Under the pieces are notes generated by a model. That model worked only from the letters and a program-made list of their open reading frames with translations, made no database searches and had not been told where the DNA came from. The translations under genes were made by a program, and so were the position numbers. A stretch of 64,000 bases of DNA from Claveliimonas bilis (lineage in GTDB: Bacteria; Bacillota; Clostridia; Lachnospirales; Lachnospiraceae): positions 2,542,001 through 2,606,000 of the forward strand of contig NZ_AP024845.1 of the NCBI RefSeq assembly GCF_020892095.1, given 5' to 3'. Shown here piece after piece: positions 8,255 to 16,474 of this stretch (within the stretch, counting starts at the first letter, position 1; each line of letters begins with the position of its first letter).

Positions 8255-9267
8255 AAACAGCAGGCTACTATTTAAAAGAACACTGGAGAGGAATCGTTGG
8301 TTACTTTGGAGCCGCAGCGATTATTTTGATAGTGGGGCTTCTCTATGAAGTTCGGATGGAGGCCATGTCATACGCAGTCTTTTTGTCGATGATATGGCTG
8401 ATTTTGTGGGGGAGTGCAAATTTTGTCCGTTATGTAAGAAGAAGCAGAGAAAGGGAAGAAATGCTGAAAAACATTTCTTTTTTAAGGCCGGGAGCGCAAA
8501 GTGCAGATACTCTGGCAGAGGAGCAGTACCAGAAAATGCTGTCGGTTCTCTGGGATCAGAAGATGGAGAAAGAGTCAGACGCCGCCATTGCAAGACAGGA
8601 GAGTGTAGATTATTACAGTCTGTGGGCGCACCAGATCAAAACGCCCCTTGCGGCAATGCGTCTTCTTTTGCAGGAAGAAGGGCAGGAACATGGATCAGAC
8701 AGTTTTCTAAAGGAAATGGACAAAGAGCTCTTTCGCACAGAACAATATGTGGAGATGGTCATGACCTATGTGCGTATCGGGGATATTTCCAAAGATCTTG
8801 TGCTGCAGTGGTATTCTCTGGATAAATTAATTAAACAGGCAGTACGAAAATATTCCAGACTTTTTATTTTGCAGAAGCTGAAATTGAATTATCAGGAATC
8901 AGACCGGATCGTGCTCACAGACGAAAAATGGCTGTCCTTTATTTTGGAACAGCTTTTATCCAATGCGCTGAAATACACAAAGGAAGGAGAAATATCGATC
9001 CGTGTATCCGAAGGAAAGGAGCATGAGCTTACCCTGATGATCCAGGATACCGGAATCGGTATTTATGCAGAGGATCTTCCCCGTGTATTTGAAAGGGGCT
9101 TTACCGGCTATACGGGAAGAGAGCACAAAAAGTCTACCGGTATAGGGCTGTATCTTTGCAAACAGGTGGCGGATAAGCTGGGGCACAGTATCTGGATCGA
9201 ATCAGAACCCGGCGTTGGGACAACTGTATTTCTGGGTCTGGGAAGAGTTCCTGTGCAGGCGGAGTAA
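8251..9267 (+). CDS. intramembrane-sensing histidine kinase, BceS-like
   Basis: 338 residues. Two membrane helices near the N-terminus (about 15-32 and 38-57) are separated by only a few residues, so there is no sensory ectodomain. This is the hallmark of intramembrane-sensing kinases that take their signal from a partner ABC transporter. H-box: H127 in WAHQIKTPLAAM. The ATPase part shows LEQLLSNALKYT (N box), DTGIGI (G1), the F-box-like RVFERGF and STGIGLYL (G2). It should phosphorylate the adjacent regulator. Its presumed transporter partner is the BceAB-like pair now split by the prophage; that link is inferred from the operators and the family. Confidence 0.85.
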   Translation: MKTAGYYLKEHWRGIVGYFGAAAIILIVGLLYEVRMEAMSYAVFLSMIWLILWGSANFVRYVRRSREREEMLKNISFLRPGAQSADTLAEEQYQKMLSVLWDQKMEKESDAAIARQESVDYYSLWAHQIKTPLAAMRLLLQEEGQEHGSDSFLKEMDKELFRTEQYVEMVMTYVRIGDISKDLVLQWYSLDKLIKQAVRKYSRLFILQKLKLNYQESDRIVLTDEKWLSFILEQLLSNALKYTKEGEISIRVSEGKEHELTLMIQDTGIGIYAEDLPRVFERGFTGYTGREHKKSTGIGLYLCKQVADKLGHSIWIESEPGVGTTVFLGLGRVPVQAE

Positions 9268-9378
9268 ACGAGAAATAAAACCTACCGGCAGCTTTTTGCC
9301 AATAAATTGAATGTAACAAATCTGATCTCGCGTATGGAAATTTATATGGAATAAAAATCAGGAGATGAAGAAGGACTT

Positions 9379-10191
9379 ATGATAAAACTGCTTGCTGTGG
9401 ATATGGACGGCACTTGCTTAAACAGGAAGAGCCTGATGACAGAAGAAACGAAAAAGGCGCTGGAGGCAGCGGCAAAGTCGGGGATTACGGTAGTGCCTAC
9501 TACCGGAAGATGCCTTTTTTGCCTGCCTCATCAGCTGGCGGGAAGGAAAGATATCTATCGGTATGTGATCAGTTCCAATGGAGCCCGGGTGACAGACTGT
9601 GAGCTGGATAAAAGTTTGCTTTGTTCTGATATTTCTAAGGAGACCGCCCTTTCACTTTTAGAGGAGTGTGCCGGAAGCGGGGCAGGAATCGCGGCCCACA
9701 TGGAGCATGTCTATCTGATACAGGGAAGAATGCTTGCTCTTATGGGGAGAACATTTTACGGAAAAGACGCCAGGGGAGTGGAGCCTGTAAAAAATATGGC
9801 GTCCTATATCCGGAGCAGGAACAAAGGGGTGGAGGAGATCCAGTTGTATTTCCTTGCACCGGGCACAAGGATCAGGCTGGAAAAGATTTTGGGAAATTTT
9901 CCTCAGCTTTCTTTTGCCAGTACGAAAATATATATGGAAATCTTTTCCCGTAATACGTCCAAGGGAACAGCGCTTACAGCGCTTTCCGGTCATCTTGGGA
10001 TCCAAAAGAGCGAGATTGCCTGTATCGGGGACGGGGAGAACGACCTTTCCATGTTTGAGGCTTCCGGACTGAAATTTGCCATGGGAAATGGCGTGAAAAA
10101 ACTAAAGGAAAAGGCAGATTACGTACTTCCGTCAAATGAGGAAAACGGGGTGGCGGCTGCCATAAAAAATTATATCCTGGGAGGCTGTTAA
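9379..10191 (+). CDS. Cof-type HAD-IIB phosphatase
   Basis: 270 residues. Motif I is DMDGTC (D8 nucleophile, D10 acid/base), motif II TTGR near residue 42, motif III Lys in the NTSKGTAL region (about 193-200) and motif IV GDGENDLSMFE (about 215-225). The C2 cap lies between. These are the standard features of Cof/YidA-type sugar-phosphate or flavin phosphatases; the substrate cannot be told. An AGGAGATGAAG-type site precedes ATG 9379, and the gene abuts the MBL-fold gene with a 2-base gap, suggesting one transcript with it and the following two-component genes. Confidence 0.88.
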   Translation: MIKLLAVDMDGTCLNRKSLMTEETKKALEAAAKSGITVVPTTGRCLFCLPHQLAGRKDIYRYVISSNGARVTDCELDKSLLCSDISKETALSLLEECAGSGAGIAAHMEHVYLIQGRMLALMGRTFYGKDARGVEPVKNMASYIRSRNKGVEEIQLYFLAPGTRIRLEKILGNFPQLSFASTKIYMEIFSRNTSKGTALTALSGHLGIQKSEIACIGDGENDLSMFEASGLKFAMGNGVKKLKEKADYVLPSNEENGVAAAIKNYILGGC

Positions 10192-10193
10192 AA

Positions 10194-11054
10194 ATGAAAA
10201 TTACAGTTTTAATGGAAAATGATTCCGGACGAGAGGGATGCCTTAGCGAGCATGGGCTTAGTTTATACATAGAGACGAAGAAGCATAAGCTTCTGATGGA
10301 TACAGGGGCCAGCAGTCAGTTCCTTAAAAATGCCGGGATGCTCGGGATCGATATGGCGGGAGTGGATACGGTAATTTTAAGTCACGGCCATTACGACCAT
10401 GGCGGAGGGATTCCCGGCTTTTTGGAATGCAATCAAAAGGCAGTTATTTACATGCAGAGGACAGCCGGAGGAGCCTTTTATCATGTGGAGGAAGAAGAAG
10501 TCAGGTATATCGGAATAGATCCTGATATTCCGGAGGATTCACGCTCTGTTTTGCTGGACGGAGATTACAGGATCGATGAGGAACTTTTCCTATTTTCCCA
10601 TATTTCCGGAAGGAAACTGTGGCCGGAAGGGAACCGGGTCCTGAAAAGAAGGACAGAAAAGGGGTTTGTTCAGGATGTGTTCGACCATGAACAGTGCCTC
10701 GTGATCAGGCAGGATGGAAAGCATTATCTTCTCTCCGGATGCGCACATAATGGGATCCTTAACATTCTGGAACGCTATAGGAAGATTTACCACAGTTATC
10801 CGGATGCAGTGATCAGCGGCTTCCATATGAAGAAAAAGAAAGGCTACACTGCGGAAGATATCCGAAACATTGAGGAGACAGCCAGAGTTTTAAAAGAGAC
10901 GCCGACGATCTACTATACCGGACACTGTACGGGTGAGGAGCCATACCGAATGATGAAAAAAATCATGGGAGAAAAGATCCGGGCGATCCACAGCGGGGAT
11001 ATTCTTTTGCAGGAGATGAGAGGAGAAATGCCAGATGAAAATAGCAGTATGTGA
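10194..11054 (+). CDS. MBL-fold metallohydrolase
   Basis: 286 residues. The metal-binding signature is SHGHYDHGGG (residues about 63-72), with DTGAS before it, a later SGCAHNGI histidine and a C-terminal YTGHCTG histidine. This pattern matches the MBL subfamily often annotated with the methanopterin-related 7,8-dihydropterin-6-methyl phosphate synthase (COG1237), whose bacterial role is unknown. It is cytosolic, with no signal peptide. Its 3' end overlaps the LytTR regulator by 20 bases, so the two are co-transcribed and probably translationally coupled. Confidence 0.82.
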   Translation: MKITVLMENDSGREGCLSEHGLSLYIETKKHKLLMDTGASSQFLKNAGMLGIDMAGVDTVILSHGHYDHGGGIPGFLECNQKAVIYMQRTAGGAFYHVEEEEVRYIGIDPDIPEDSRSVLLDGDYRIDEELFLFSHISGRKLWPEGNRVLKRRTEKGFVQDVFDHEQCLVIRQDGKHYLLSGCAHNGILNILERYRKIYHSYPDAVISGFHMKKKKGYTAEDIRNIEETARVLKETPTIYYTGHCTGEEPYRMMKKIMGEKIRAIHSGDILLQEMRGEMPDENSSM

Positions 11055-11736
11055 CGATGAGCCCATCTTCCTGGAAATGATCCGTAAAGAACTGGAACAG
11101 TACTATAAAAGTCTGGATGTAATGATTGAAACATTTCATTCCGGAGAAGATCTTCTTCGAGTGATAAAAAGGAATCCGCAGATCTACCGATGCATTTTTC
11201 TCGATATTGAAATGCCAGGCTTGTCAGGATTAGATACAGCAGAAAAAGTAAAAGAAATGGGACTTTCCATACCGGTCATTCTTCTGACAAGTCATACAGA
11301 ATATGCTATGCAGGGCTATGAAGTGGGGGCTTTTCGGTTTCTTGGAAAACCGGTGGAGCAAGAAAAGCTGCACCAGGCTTTGGAATCTGTAGAAAAAATG
11401 GAAGCGGAAGGAAGACGCTTATCTGTCAGGGTGGATGGAAAGGATCTTTTTATCCCTGTGGAGGAAATTCTTTATTTAAAAAGTGAGAACGTATATCTTT
11501 CTATCCAGACAGAAAAGGAACGCTATTTGATAAGAGGCAAAATAAAAGATCAGCTATTCCAGCTTCCTGAAGAACAGTTTTTCCAGATTCACAGAAGCTG
11601 GATCATTAATCTTAGAAAAGTATATTCCTATGATGGAAAGAAGGTCTTTTTAACAGAGGGCACGCAGATTCCGGTAGGGCGCAACCGAAGAGAATCCTTT
11701 CAGAGGATGATGTCTAAATGGGTGAAAGAGAACTGA
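11035..11736 (+). CDS. LytTR-family response regulator (AgrA/VirR type)
   Basis: 233 residues. The receiver domain has acidic residues in CDDEP (D8-D9), the phospho-Asp in FLDIEMPG (about D58) and K near 108 in GKPVEQEK. The C-terminal LytTR DNA-binding domain (about 130-233) shows ILYLKSENVYLSI, FFQIHRSWIINLRKV and VGRNRRESFQRMM. It is followed 15 bases on by a GHKL sensor kinase. Candidate binding sites are the two GTACC(A/G)TT(C/T)ACAAC direct repeats at 13111-13145, just downstream of the kinase and ahead of the CPBP gene. Confidence 0.9.
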   Translation: MKIAVCDDEPIFLEMIRKELEQYYKSLDVMIETFHSGEDLLRVIKRNPQIYRCIFLDIEMPGLSGLDTAEKVKEMGLSIPVILLTSHTEYAMQGYEVGAFRFLGKPVEQEKLHQALESVEKMEAEGRRLSVRVDGKDLFIPVEEILYLKSENVYLSIQTEKERYLIRGKIKDQLFQLPEEQFFQIHRSWIINLRKVYSYDGKKVFLTEGTQIPVGRNRRESFQRMMSKWVKEN

Positions 11737-11751
11737 CAGGGTGCAAAAAGT

Positions 11752-13110
11752 ATGGGGAAATTGGCATTATGTTTATATAACTGTATAGAGATGGCGGAGA
11801 TTTTGCTGGCGCTTTTGGCTGTGAGCCGATATGTTTATCTGGAGCCGGTTCTGAAAAATAGAAAGGCTCAATTCATATATGGAACAGCCTTTTTTGTTTT
11901 TACATTTGTTGTTCAGATGCTTCCCGGAATTTGGGAAGATATACAGATTACAGGAATTTTATTTTTTGGTGTCTATATATTTTTGACAAGGGAAAGTCAC
12001 AGGATAAGAGGGATATTTCTTTTGATTCCGGCGCTTGGATTTTTGGTAGGGATTACGGCGCTTTTCTATGCTGTTCCATATCTGGTGACAGGAGCCTATC
12101 TTCCGGAAAGAGAAAATGCACTTCTTTCGGACGGAATCTTCTGGATAGTTGTCTTGATTTTCTATATCAAAGGTGCGGGATTCCGGCAGAGGGCGGCCAA
12201 AGAAAGTGCTTACAGGCAGCTTGGAAGGTGGGAGAGGAACTTTCTTCACGGAGTGGGGATTTTCCTTTTTGCAGTGGGCTCTTTCCTGATAACCATATAC
12301 GAAGCCGGACTTTCGCAGGATATGTCGAGATTTTTGACAGGTCTTGGATGTCTGTCTATCGTATTTCTTGAAGTTTCTGCAGTTGCTTTGGTACAACAGG
12401 GAAACAAAAAGGGATATTTTCAATATATGACAACTATAGGGGAACATTATATGAGAGCCGAGCTGGTACATTTCCGCGCTTATAAGGAACAGGAAGTGAG
12501 ACTTAGGAGATTTCGTCATGATATCAAAAACCATCTGGCATGTCTGTGCAGACTTTCAGAGACAGGAGACCTGGACAGAATGAGAACTTATCTGGAAAAT
12601 CTGGAGGGAGAGCTTCGTCAAACAGATCATGCCGTGCAGACTGGAAATGAGATTGTGGATGCAATTTTAAATGAAAAACTCCTTCTTGCACAAGCGATGG
12701 GAGTCTCATTTTCTCTGGACGGAAATTTTTCATGTGAAATTGAAATGCAGGCGATGGATATTTGTACCATATTTGCAAATGCATTGGATAATGCACTGGA
12801 AGAGCTGGAAAGGTCGTCAGCGGCAAAGATGGACAGGAAAGAGGACGGTGAGCAGCAGAATGGCTGGATCAGGTTAAAAATTTCCTGTCAGGGGAAAATG
12901 GCATGTTTTGTGTTTGAGAATCCGGTTTGTCCGCAAAAAAAGATCATGCCGCCAGGATGCACTGATAAGAAAAACGAAAAGGAGCATGGATTTGGTCTTT
13001 TAAATATTGCTTATGTGGCAGAAAAATATCATGGCAGCATGAAACAGCAGATCCGTGAAGAAAAAGAAGGGTCTGTATATAGTCTGGAAGTTCTTGTGTT
13101 TACAGAATAA
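11752..13110 (+). CDS. GHKL-domain sensor histidine kinase (AgrC-like)
   Basis: 452 residues. About six hydrophobic segments fill the first 225 residues. The cytosolic kinase part starts near residue 240 with the DHp-type RRFRHDIKNHLACL (His in RHDIKNH), followed by the GHKL ATPase: FANALDNALEEL (N box) and HGFGLLNI (G box). This architecture is typical of kinases that sense peptide signals through their membrane domain. The ribosome site before ATG 11752 is weak (ACAGGGTG). It pairs with the LytTR regulator directly upstream. Confidence 0.87.
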   Translation: MGKLALCLYNCIEMAEILLALLAVSRYVYLEPVLKNRKAQFIYGTAFFVFTFVVQMLPGIWEDIQITGILFFGVYIFLTRESHRIRGIFLLIPALGFLVGITALFYAVPYLVTGAYLPERENALLSDGIFWIVVLIFYIKGAGFRQRAAKESAYRQLGRWERNFLHGVGIFLFAVGSFLITIYEAGLSQDMSRFLTGLGCLSIVFLEVSAVALVQQGNKKGYFQYMTTIGEHYMRAELVHFRAYKEQEVRLRRFRHDIKNHLACLCRLSETGDLDRMRTYLENLEGELRQTDHAVQTGNEIVDAILNEKLLLAQAMGVSFSLDGNFSCEIEMQAMDICTIFANALDNALEELERSSAAKMDRKEDGEQQNGWIRLKISCQGKMACFVFENPVCPQKKIMPPGCTDKKNEKEHGFGLLNIAYVAEKYHGSMKQQIREEKEGSVYSLEVLVFTE

Positions 13111-13145
13111 GTACCATTCACAACAAAATCAGTACCGTTTACAAC
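13111..13145 (+). promoter_or_regulatory. direct-repeat operator, probable LytTR-regulator site
   Basis: GTACCATTCACAAC (13111-13124) and GTACCGTTTACAAC (13132-13145) are imperfect direct repeats 21 bases apart, i.e. two helical turns. LytTR regulators bind paired direct repeats with this spacing. The site lies between the kinase stop and the CPBP gene, so it probably controls the latter. Confidence 0.65.
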
Positions 13146-13208
13146 GAAAAAACTCCGTTCTTTCCAAAGTGAGATATGGTGAATACAGGAAAGAAAGGAG
13201 AAATAACA

Positions 13209-14174
13209 ATGGACACAAAGAAAAGAGCTTTAAAAAAGAAGATAAATCACACAGCCAGAGGGGTACTGTTTTATAATGTGATCCTTGTAGGAGTGACATT
13301 GCTTTTTGCAGTGGGATATGGTGTGTATGTCGCGTTGAATCCTTCTTGTGCAGGAGACTCTGGTACGATGCAGAAAATCCTGGAAAGAAGTCTGGGAAAT
13401 TATGCAGGTGTCTTGAGTATTGCAGGCGTGGCAGCAGGGCTTTTATATCTTGGAATACGGCATAGAAAAAATGGCTATCTTAAGGAGAGCTTTGTAAGGA
13501 AAAAGGGGATGACACCAGCGGTATTTGGACAGATGGCCTGTGTATTTATGTCGCTGCAGGTGCTTTTTATTGTGGGAGCGGCATTGGCAGAGATTATTTT
13601 AAATCAGTTTGGTTATTCTCTTCAGGCATCAGTGGACAGTGCCGCATCTGCAAGCACGGACTGGTCAATGTTTCTCTATGTGGGGCTGGTAGGGCCGATA
13701 GCGGAAGAACTGGTGTACCGGGGAATCGTGATGCAGAGTCTTATGAGTTACGGCAAAGGATTTGCAGTAGGGATATCAGCACTGCTTTTTGGAGTAATGC
13801 ATGGGAATTTTCCCCAGGGACTATTTGCTGTTGCGGCAGGAGTTGTGTTTGGCTATATAGCATCGGAGTATTCCATTCGGTGGTCTATTGCTCTTCATAT
13901 ACTGAATAATGTGATTTTCAGTGAGGCTTTGGGAAAACTGGCAAAGCTTTTACCGGAAACAGCGGCAAGTGTGGTAGAATACGGTACGCTTATTGGATTT
14001 GCTGTTCTTACCTGTGTCATTTTTTGCAGAAAACGGGATAAGATTGCTTCCTGGTGGAGAGAAAATCGTCCTGAAAAATCCATGTGGTTTTCTGCCCTGA
14101 CAGCGGTGTGGATGATATTGTTTTTTATTATGGAGTTTTTTATCGCGTTGAATGGTATCAAGCCAGTTGCATAA
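13209..14174 (+). CDS. CPBP-family intramembrane metalloprotease
   Basis: 321 residues from ATG 13209, chosen because an AAAGGAG site precedes it; the upstream ATG 13176 has none. Multiple membrane helices. The CPBP (Abi/CAAX protease) motifs are in order: EELVYRG (motif 1, EExxxR), FGVMHGNF (motif 2, FxxxH) and HILNN (motif 3). Members process CAAX proteins in eukaryotes. In Firmicutes they often sit beside LytTR/GHKL systems and bacteriocin clusters, where they have been linked to peptide maturation or self-immunity. The substrate here is unknown. The paired repeats upstream suggest control by the adjacent LytTR regulator. Confidence 0.88.
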   Translation: MDTKKRALKKKINHTARGVLFYNVILVGVTLLFAVGYGVYVALNPSCAGDSGTMQKILERSLGNYAGVLSIAGVAAGLLYLGIRHRKNGYLKESFVRKKGMTPAVFGQMACVFMSLQVLFIVGAALAEIILNQFGYSLQASVDSAASASTDWSMFLYVGLVGPIAEELVYRGIVMQSLMSYGKGFAVGISALLFGVMHGNFPQGLFAVAAGVVFGYIASEYSIRWSIALHILNNVIFSEALGKLAKLLPETAASVVEYGTLIGFAVLTCVIFCRKRDKIASWWRENRPEKSMWFSALTAVWMILFFIMEFFIALNGIKPVA

Positions 14175-14207
14175 GAGAAGTTTCCTGAAATTTCCGACAA
14201 TGTTTAC

Positions 14208-14232
14208 TTACATGGATGTGACAAAAATGTAA
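14208..14232 (+). promoter_or_regulatory. two overlapping BceR-type operators
   Basis: TTACA-TGGA-TGTGA (14208-14221) and TGACA-AAAA-TGTAA (14219-14232) both match the TNACA-N4-TGTNA pattern of BceR-like regulators and share three bases. They lie 55-79 bases upstream of the TATAAT at 14287, the position expected for an activator. Confidence 0.75.
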
Positions 14233-14286
14233 GGATGAAGGGCCGGAATGTAAGTTAAATGAATGGAAGAGACCTGCCTTCTTTTG

Positions 14287-14292
14287 TATAAT
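14287..14292 (+). promoter_or_regulatory. -10 box of the BceA-like gene promoter
   Basis: TATAAT at 14287-14292 has no good -35 box 17 bases upstream, in keeping with a promoter that needs an activator at 14208-14232. Confidence 0.6.
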
Positions 14293-14339
14293 AGGCCTGT
14301 AAATAAAATGACAAAGGCAAAAAAGGAGGCAGGTTTTTT

Positions 14340-14897
14340 ATGTCATTACTGGAAGTGAAAAATGTAAAGAAAATATATACGACCCGCTTTGGAGGGAATC
14401 AGGTGGAAGCACTGAAAAATGTAAATTTTTCCGTGGAACCAAGAGAATATGTTGCGATCATGGGAGAATCCGGTTCCGGTAAGACCACACTTTTGAACAT
14501 TCTGGCTGCGTTGGATAAACCTACGTCAGGGAGAGTTTATCTGAAGGGAAACGATCTAAGTAAAGTAAAAGAAAAAGAAGTGGCAGCTTTCCGGCGTCAG
14601 AATCTGGGGTTTGTCTTTCAGGACTTTAATCTTCTGGATACGTTTTCTGTGCAGGATAATATCTTTTTGCCGCTGGTTCTTTCCGGCAAAAGCTATGAAG
14701 AAATGTCAGGGCGCCTTAAGCCCATTGCAGAAAAGCTGGGAATCAGCCAGATCCTTGGGAAATTTCCTTATGAGATCTCTGGCGGACAAAAGCAAAGGGC
14801 GGCGGTTGCAAGAGCTCTCATCACAAAACCGCAGCTGATCCTTGCAGATGAGCCGACCGGTACTGTACGGTTAGTACACAAAAGATTAAAAAAATGA
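14340..14897 (+). pseudogene. BceA-type ABC ATPase, 5' half cut by prophage
   Basis: Host codons run from ATG 14340 to about 14857; the frame then reads 13 or so phage-derived codons (TVRLVHKRLKK) to a TGA. The fragment holds Walker A GESGSGKT (residues 42-49), the Q-loop FVFQDFN, the signature SGGQ (147-150) and Walker B LILADE (166-171). It ends at EPTG, just before the D-loop. Switch/H-loop and C-terminus are at 54771-55022. Joining the halves restores ...EPTGALDS... in frame. The intact protein would energise the BceB-type permease at 55015. As it stands, the product should not be a working ATPase. Confidence 0.92.
14840..14877. other. attL (host/prophage left junction)
   Basis: Host sequence reads to CTTGCAGATGAGCCG, then the shared dinucleotide AC (14856-14857), then phage sequence CGGTACTGTACGGTTAGTA. 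With the right edge this rebuilds attP as two 19-base arms matching at 12 positions as an inverted repeat around AC. The host gene defines the position to within a base or two. Confidence 0.8.
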
Positions 14898-16265
14898 AAT
14901 GCCAGTGATATTCTGGCCATTATCAATGCGGATCTCTTTGATCACGCTTTTCCAGAGCGTCCGCTTTTCCTCCCGGGATAAAGTATCATAGATCTCCCGG
15001 AAGCCTTTGGAAACGACCTGGCGGACTCCGGACAGATCTATGCGCTTCTCATCCGGCGCCGGCGCCTGCAGCTTTTCCAGGGCGGCGGTATAGGTCTCAT
15101 AATCTTTCTTGTATTCCTCAATATCAATCAGATCATTCAGATACAGCTCTTTGAGCTTTGTGAGCTTGCGGCGCAGGGTGGAGCGGTCCACACTGGCAGC
15201 AGTCTTTTTCCGTTCAGCGGCCTGGACATCCCAGGACACCTCATACTTTTCAATCTCATCAGACAGATGCTCAAAAAGCCAGGTCTCAATCCGATCCTCC
15301 CGGGCGGAACGGTTATGGCAGCAGCGGCCTCTCTGAAAATGCTGGTTACAGCGGTAATAGAAAAAATCCCGTGTCTGATATCCAACCAGATTATGCCGGC
15401 ACTCCTCGCAGACAAGGATCCCAGTGAAAATATATACCTTGCCGGATGGATTGCTCCGGGAGTTCCTGCTGGTCAGCTCCTGCACCCGGTCAAACTGCTC
15501 CTTGTTGATGGCAGCAGGGCAAAAGTTCGGATTATATCTCCCGTTCCGGTCATAGACGCCTATGGCCAGCTTATCATGGAGCATCCGCCGGAAAGTGGCG
15601 TCACACCAGTTTACACCATAGGTCTCACGGATATACCGGATCGTAGCACGCTGGGAAGTGCTCCGCTCATAATAATCAAAAGCATCCTGCATGATGGCGG
15701 CCTTTTCCGGGATCAGCTCCAGACGCTTCTCATCATTCACACGCAGCCAGAAAGGACAGTTCCCGGAGAGGACAGTGCCATGCTGCACCTTGCTGTCAAA
15801 TACAACGTCTATCCTCTCCCCGTCCAGATCTGCCTCATTCTGTGCAATGGAGAGCTTGATATTGATATACAGCCGCCCACTGGCGGTAGTAGTATCATAA
15901 CCCTCCCCGTCATCTATGGTTTTCCATTCACAGTGATGGGCCTCCAGGATTTCCATGACCTTATAGTAGTCCGGAACGGACCGAAACCAGCGATCCAGGC
16001 GGGTAAAAAGCAGCATATCAACCTCATCCCGCCGGACGGCATCCAGCATTTTCTGGAACTCAGTACGCTTGTGCAGCTTTTTCCTGGCCGTTTTTGCGGC
16101 ATCAATATAGACGCCGACAATAACCCAGCCACGTTCTTTTGCATAGGCCTCCAGGCGTTCCCTTTGAGACTCCAGGGAGAGGCCTTTTATTTTCTGCTCC
16201 TCTCCGGAGACACGGATATACAGCGCAACACGGATCAGTCTGTTCTCAATTTCTTTTTCTGACAT
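14886..16265 (-). CDS. large serine recombinase (prophage integrase)
   Basis: 459 residues from ATG 16265, which has a GGAGTG site; the longer ATG at 16334 has no ribosome site. Resolvase catalytic domain: S20 in ALYIRVSGEEQ, the arginine-bearing FTRLDRWFRS (about 87-96) and SLESQRERL. A recombinase domain follows (about 160-265), then a zinc ribbon (C286, C289, C306, C315/C316) and a C-terminal coiled coil. Integrases of this kind act on short, non-identical attB and attP sites with a 2-bp core, as seen here. The gene ends 29 bases inside attL and reads toward it, the usual place. Confidence 0.95.
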   Translation of the reverse strand: MSEKEIENRLIRVALYIRVSGEEQKIKGLSLESQRERLEAYAKERGWVIVGVYIDAAKTARKKLHKRTEFQKMLDAVRRDEVDMLLFTRLDRWFRSVPDYYKVMEILEAHHCEWKTIDDGEGYDTTTASGRLYINIKLSIAQNEADLDGERIDVVFDSKVQHGTVLSGNCPFWLRVNDEKRLELIPEKAAIMQDAFDYYERSTSQRATIRYIRETYGVNWCDATFRRMLHDKLAIGVYDRNGRYNPNFCPAAINKEQFDRVQELTSRNSRSNPSGKVYIFTGILVCEECRHNLVGYQTRDFFYYRCNQHFQRGRCCHNRSAREDRIETWLFEHLSDEIEKYEVSWDVQAAERKKTAASVDRSTLRRKLTKLKELYLNDLIDIEEYKKDYETYTAALEKLQAPAPDEKRIDLSGVRQVVSKGFREIYDTLSREEKRTLWKSVIKEIRIDNGQNITGISFF

Positions 16266-16297
16266 AATATCACTCCTGTAAAAAGGTATAAAAAATA

Positions 16298-16311
16298 CAC
16301 CTATACAGGTG
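16298..16311. promoter_or_regulatory. palindromic operator candidate upstream of the integrase
   Basis: CACCT-ATAC-AGGTG is a perfect 14-base palindrome 33 bases upstream of the integrase start, inside its presumed promoter region. A related TATCACCGGTATA lies at about 16362. The binding protein is unknown. Confidence 0.4.
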
Positions 16312-16424
16312 ATAAAAAAATGTGATATAATCAACTTGTTCGGGGTTGCTTATATCGGTATTATCACCGGTATAGTAATTCTCTGGCCGTCTCTGTTGGC
16401 GCAGGGGCGGCTTTTATTTTTAGC

Positions 16425-16443
16425 CGGTGACAATTTGTCACCG
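16425..16443. promoter_or_regulatory. 19-base perfect palindrome between integrase and exonuclease genes
   Basis: CGGTGACAATTTGTCACCG is symmetric about one base. A second small hairpin (TTGCGC-TG-GCGCAA, about 16459) follows, close to the exonuclease stop. It may be an operator or the terminator of the minus-strand exonuclease gene. A weak 69-codon plus-strand frame (16309-16518) with a hydrophobic stretch crosses this area and is not called. Confidence 0.45.
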
Positions 16444-16474
16444 TTTCGATTCTTCTTTGATTGCGCTGGCGCAA

